Origin: CAYLOP01 sp964385305
GTDB taxonomy: Bacteria; Chloroflexota; Anaerolineae; Anaerolineales; E44-bin32
Reading direction: 5' to 3'
Length of the DNA stretch: 6,840 nt
Assembly: GCA_964385305.1 (NCBI GenBank)
Contig: CAYLOP010000160.1
Location: 1-6,840, forward strand
The position numbers and the translations under genes were made by a program. Numbering within the stretch: the first letter of the stretch is position 1; each line of letters begins with the position of its first letter. This document shows, piece by piece, positions 5,187-6,840 of this stretch. A model generated the notes under the pieces. The model did no database searches. It saw nothing but the letters and a program-made list of their open reading frames with translations, and was not told the DNA's origin.

Positions 5187-6615
5187 CCGTAGCATGCATA
5201 CGCGTAAGCGAAGGATCCCATCAGCGTTCATTGGGGCGCTAGGCGTGTTCCTTGGCTTTTTAATAGCGGTCCTCTTTTTTGCACCGAGGGTTGTCAAAGT
5301 GATGCCGCAGCCCGAAAGCAAAGATGTGCCTTCTACGTCGTCTATTCGAATCAGCTTCAACCGTGCGATGGATCAACCATCGGTGGAAACAAGAGTTTCG
5401 ATTTCATCATCCCTACCGGGTAATATGATCTGGGATGCGAACACGCTTATCTTTGAACCGCTCGAGCAGTGGCCGCGGGGCACTAAGATCACCGTACGCC
5501 TGGGTGCTGGGGCGCGCTCAATCCGTTTCTTACCTATGTTACGTAGTCAAATCTGGACTTTCTCCATCGGCGAACCTCGCGTGGTTTACCTCTGGTCTGC
5601 TAAAGAGACGGCAGATGTATATACACACCCAATCGACGGGATCGGTTCCGATCGTCAAACACAAACAGCGCACGGTGTGCTCGATTATGATTTGAGCGAC
5701 GATTACGAGACGTTGGTTTATGCGGACGCTCGCGAGGATGGCGGCAGCGACTTGCGTGCTCTTGAGCTCGTCAGTGGCGAGGATCGTATGCTGTTTGCAT
5801 GTCCGGAAGAGACGCGCTGCACGGCGCCTGCCCTCTCACCAGATGGGGATTGGTTGGCGTTTGAGATGCGTCCGTCGTCACTTGGGGCAGGTGGAAAGCA
5901 GATCTCAGGATCGGATCGGGTCTGGGTCATAGCATTAAATGAAGTGGGCATCGAGTTTCCTGTAGGGTCCAACGATCACGTGACATCCAATCCGACATGG
6001 TCCCCTGAAGGTCATCTGACGTATTACGATGAAACCTTGCGAACGATAACGCTAGTAGACTTGAGCACTTATCCTGAGATGGAGCCACTGACCTACATTC
6101 CTAGCGATATGGGGTTCAACAGCTCATGGTCGCCGGATGGTGCCTACCTTATCTATGCCGAGATCGTCTTCCCTACAAGGGAGGCTCTGCCAGAGAAAGA
6201 AGGCGGCCTGCAGACCTTGTTCTACAGCCATCTCTACCGTGTGGAAGTGGCCACAGGCATGACCGTTGACCTCTCAAGTGAACCTGTGCGGCTTGTGGAA
6301 GATGCTTCTCCGGTGTACTCGCCGGATGGCGAGTGGATTGCGTTTACGAGAAAGTATCTCGAAGCGGAGCGGTGGAGCCTTGGCCGCCAGTTGTGGATCA
6401 TGCGGTCGGATGGCACGGAGCTCCAGCAAATCACCGATGATCCCAATTACAATTATTCCTCGCTTGTTTGGAATCTTGAATCATCGGCTTTGCTATATAT
6501 GCGAAAAAATCAGGCAGATCTATCCGAACCCGCCGAAATTTGGATGGTTGATCTCCCTAGGGGTGAATTCAAACAGATGGTTGTGGGAGGGTATTTGCCC
6601 CAATGGATTCCGTAG
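5176..6615 (+). CDS. Membrane-anchored Ig-like (Big_5) and PD40/TolB-type beta-propeller protein
   Basis: The 479-residue product has a basic N-terminus (HTRKRRIP) and one membrane helix (about 17-36) that would anchor it with the rest outside the cytoplasm. Residues ~39-132 resemble a bacterial Ig-like domain of the SbsA/Big_5 kind: P-x-P-E-S-K-D-V-P, then ISFNRAMD, LIFEPLEQWPRGTKITVRLG and WTFSIGEP. Residues ~135-479 form a beta-propeller with PD40/TolB-type blade motifs: SPDGDWLAF (221-229), SPEGHLTYY (276-284), SPDGAYLIYA (319-328), SPDGEWIAFT (382-391), and a degenerate last one at 433-442. Cys209 and Cys215 could form a disulfide outside the cell. The role is not known; such propellers usually bind proteins or ligands. 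The start is uncertain between ATG 5176 and ATG 5194, neither having a Shine-Dalgarno site; the difference is six residues. Its last codons overlap the redoxin gene, suggesting coupled expression. Confidence 0.85.
   Translation: MNNIRSMHTRKRRIPSAFIGALGVFLGFLIAVLFFAPRVVKVMPQPESKDVPSTSSIRISFNRAMDQPSVETRVSISSSLPGNMIWDANTLIFEPLEQWPRGTKITVRLGAGARSIRFLPMLRSQIWTFSIGEPRVVYLWSAKETADVYTHPIDGIGSDRQTQTAHGVLDYDLSDDYETLVYADAREDGGSDLRALELVSGEDRMLFACPEETRCTAPALSPDGDWLAFEMRPSSLGAGGKQISGSDRVWVIALNEVGIEFPVGSNDHVTSNPTWSPEGHLTYYDETLRTITLVDLSTYPEMEPLTYIPSDMGFNSSWSPDGAYLIYAEIVFPTREALPEKEGGLQTLFYSHLYRVEVATGMTVDLSSEPVRLVEDASPVYSPDGEWIAFTRKYLEAERWSLGRQLWIMRSDGTELQQITDDPNYNYSSLVWNLESSALLYMRKNQADLSEPAEIWMVDLPRGEFKQMVVGGYLPQWIP
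6585..6591 (+). promoter_or_regulatory. Ribosome binding site for the redoxin gene
   Basis: GGGAGGG lies inside the propeller gene, eleven bases before the ATG at 6603. The spacing is slightly long. It favours the ATG at 6603 but could also serve the in-frame GTG at 6615 less well (23 bases). Confidence 0.45.
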
Positions 6616-6840
6616 TGCATATAGGTCACCCCGTACCGAAATTCGATTTACCGGATCTTAACGGCGTCGAGTACAATCTCTCCAAGCGGCGCGGCCAGAT
6701 CCTCATCCTGAATTTCTGGTCTGCTACCTGCCCATGGTCAGCGCATGGGGATGATGTCATAGCTGCATGGGATGACACAGTTCGCCAGCATGTCGAGGTG
6801 TGGCGCATCGTCTCTAATTTTGACGAAAAGCGCAGCGACA
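6603..6840 (+). CDS. Thioredoxin-fold redoxin (AhpC/TSA-TlpA-like), 5' part only
   Basis: The window contains the first 79 codons; the gene continues beyond 6840. The N-terminus VVHIGHPVPKFDLPDLNGVE and the strand ILILNFWSATCPWS are classical for the redoxin/TlpA-like thioredoxin fold, in which GxPxPxFxLPDLxG precedes a FW-x-x-x-C active site. The active site is C43-P-W-S46, so the resolving cysteine of a CxxC pair is a serine, as in peroxidase-like or monothiol members. No signal peptide or membrane helix precedes the fold, so a cytoplasmic location is likely unless a later part anchors it. The start is taken as ATG 6603, overlapping the propeller gene by 13 bases; the in-frame GTG 6615 (sharing one base with the TAG stop) is an alternative four codons in. 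Thiol reductase or peroxiredoxin activity is inferred only from the fold. Confidence 0.85.
   Translation, partial: MDSVVHIGHPVPKFDLPDLNGVEYNLSKRRGQILILNFWSATCPWSAHGDDVIAAWDDTVRQHVEVWRIVSNFDEKRSD

Overview
The window is ordinary bacterial chromosome, with roughly balanced to slightly GC-rich base composition and dense gene packing. I see no phage, insertion sequence, CRISPR array, tRNA or rRNA. The best taxonomic guess is a Chloroflexota (Anaerolineae-like) bacterium. This rests on an RsmI gene overlapping an SIS-type bifunctional phosphoglucose/phosphomannose isomerase, followed by a membrane-anchored Ig-like/PD40 propeller protein and a CPWS redoxin. The assignment is inference from gene content and remains unproven.

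Left part (1-2019, all genes on the minus strand): reading leftwards, a short MetE-core (cobalamin-independent methionine synthase-like) gene is followed, in the same frame directly after its TGA stop, by the orphan C-terminal ~116 residues of a methylenetetrahydrofolate reductase (MetF). The rest of that reductase is gone. Next comes a pterin-4a-carbinolamine dehydratase gene with its own ribosome binding site and a possible extended -10 promoter. Bases 1-150 hold no recognisable gene.

Middle (2020-3200): a 187-bp divergent intergenic region carries two outward-facing promoters. The minus-strand promoter, for the MetE-like gene, has nested dyad symmetry between its -35 and -10. To the right lies a GyrI-like small-molecule-binding-domain protein. 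It is followed by a 364-bp non-coding stretch with an imperfect hairpin near its start and, at its end, an extended -10 element placed so that rsmI would be transcribed as a leaderless mRNA from its GTG codon.

Right part (3201-6840, plus strand): rsmI (16S rRNA C1402 2'-O-methyltransferase) overlaps the sugar-phosphate isomerase gene by 4 bases (ATGA). After a 98-bp gap comes a large membrane-anchored protein with an Ig-like domain and a TolB/PD40-type beta-propeller. Its 3' end overlaps the start of a thioredoxin-fold redoxin gene that runs off the window.

The functional themes are one-carbon/methionine metabolism, rRNA modification, hexose-phosphate isomerisation and an extracytoplasmic sensor or scaffold protein coupled to a redoxin. 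I did not find a clearly new system. The most notable points are the in-frame MetF remnant, the possible leaderless starts and the dyad-bearing promoter.
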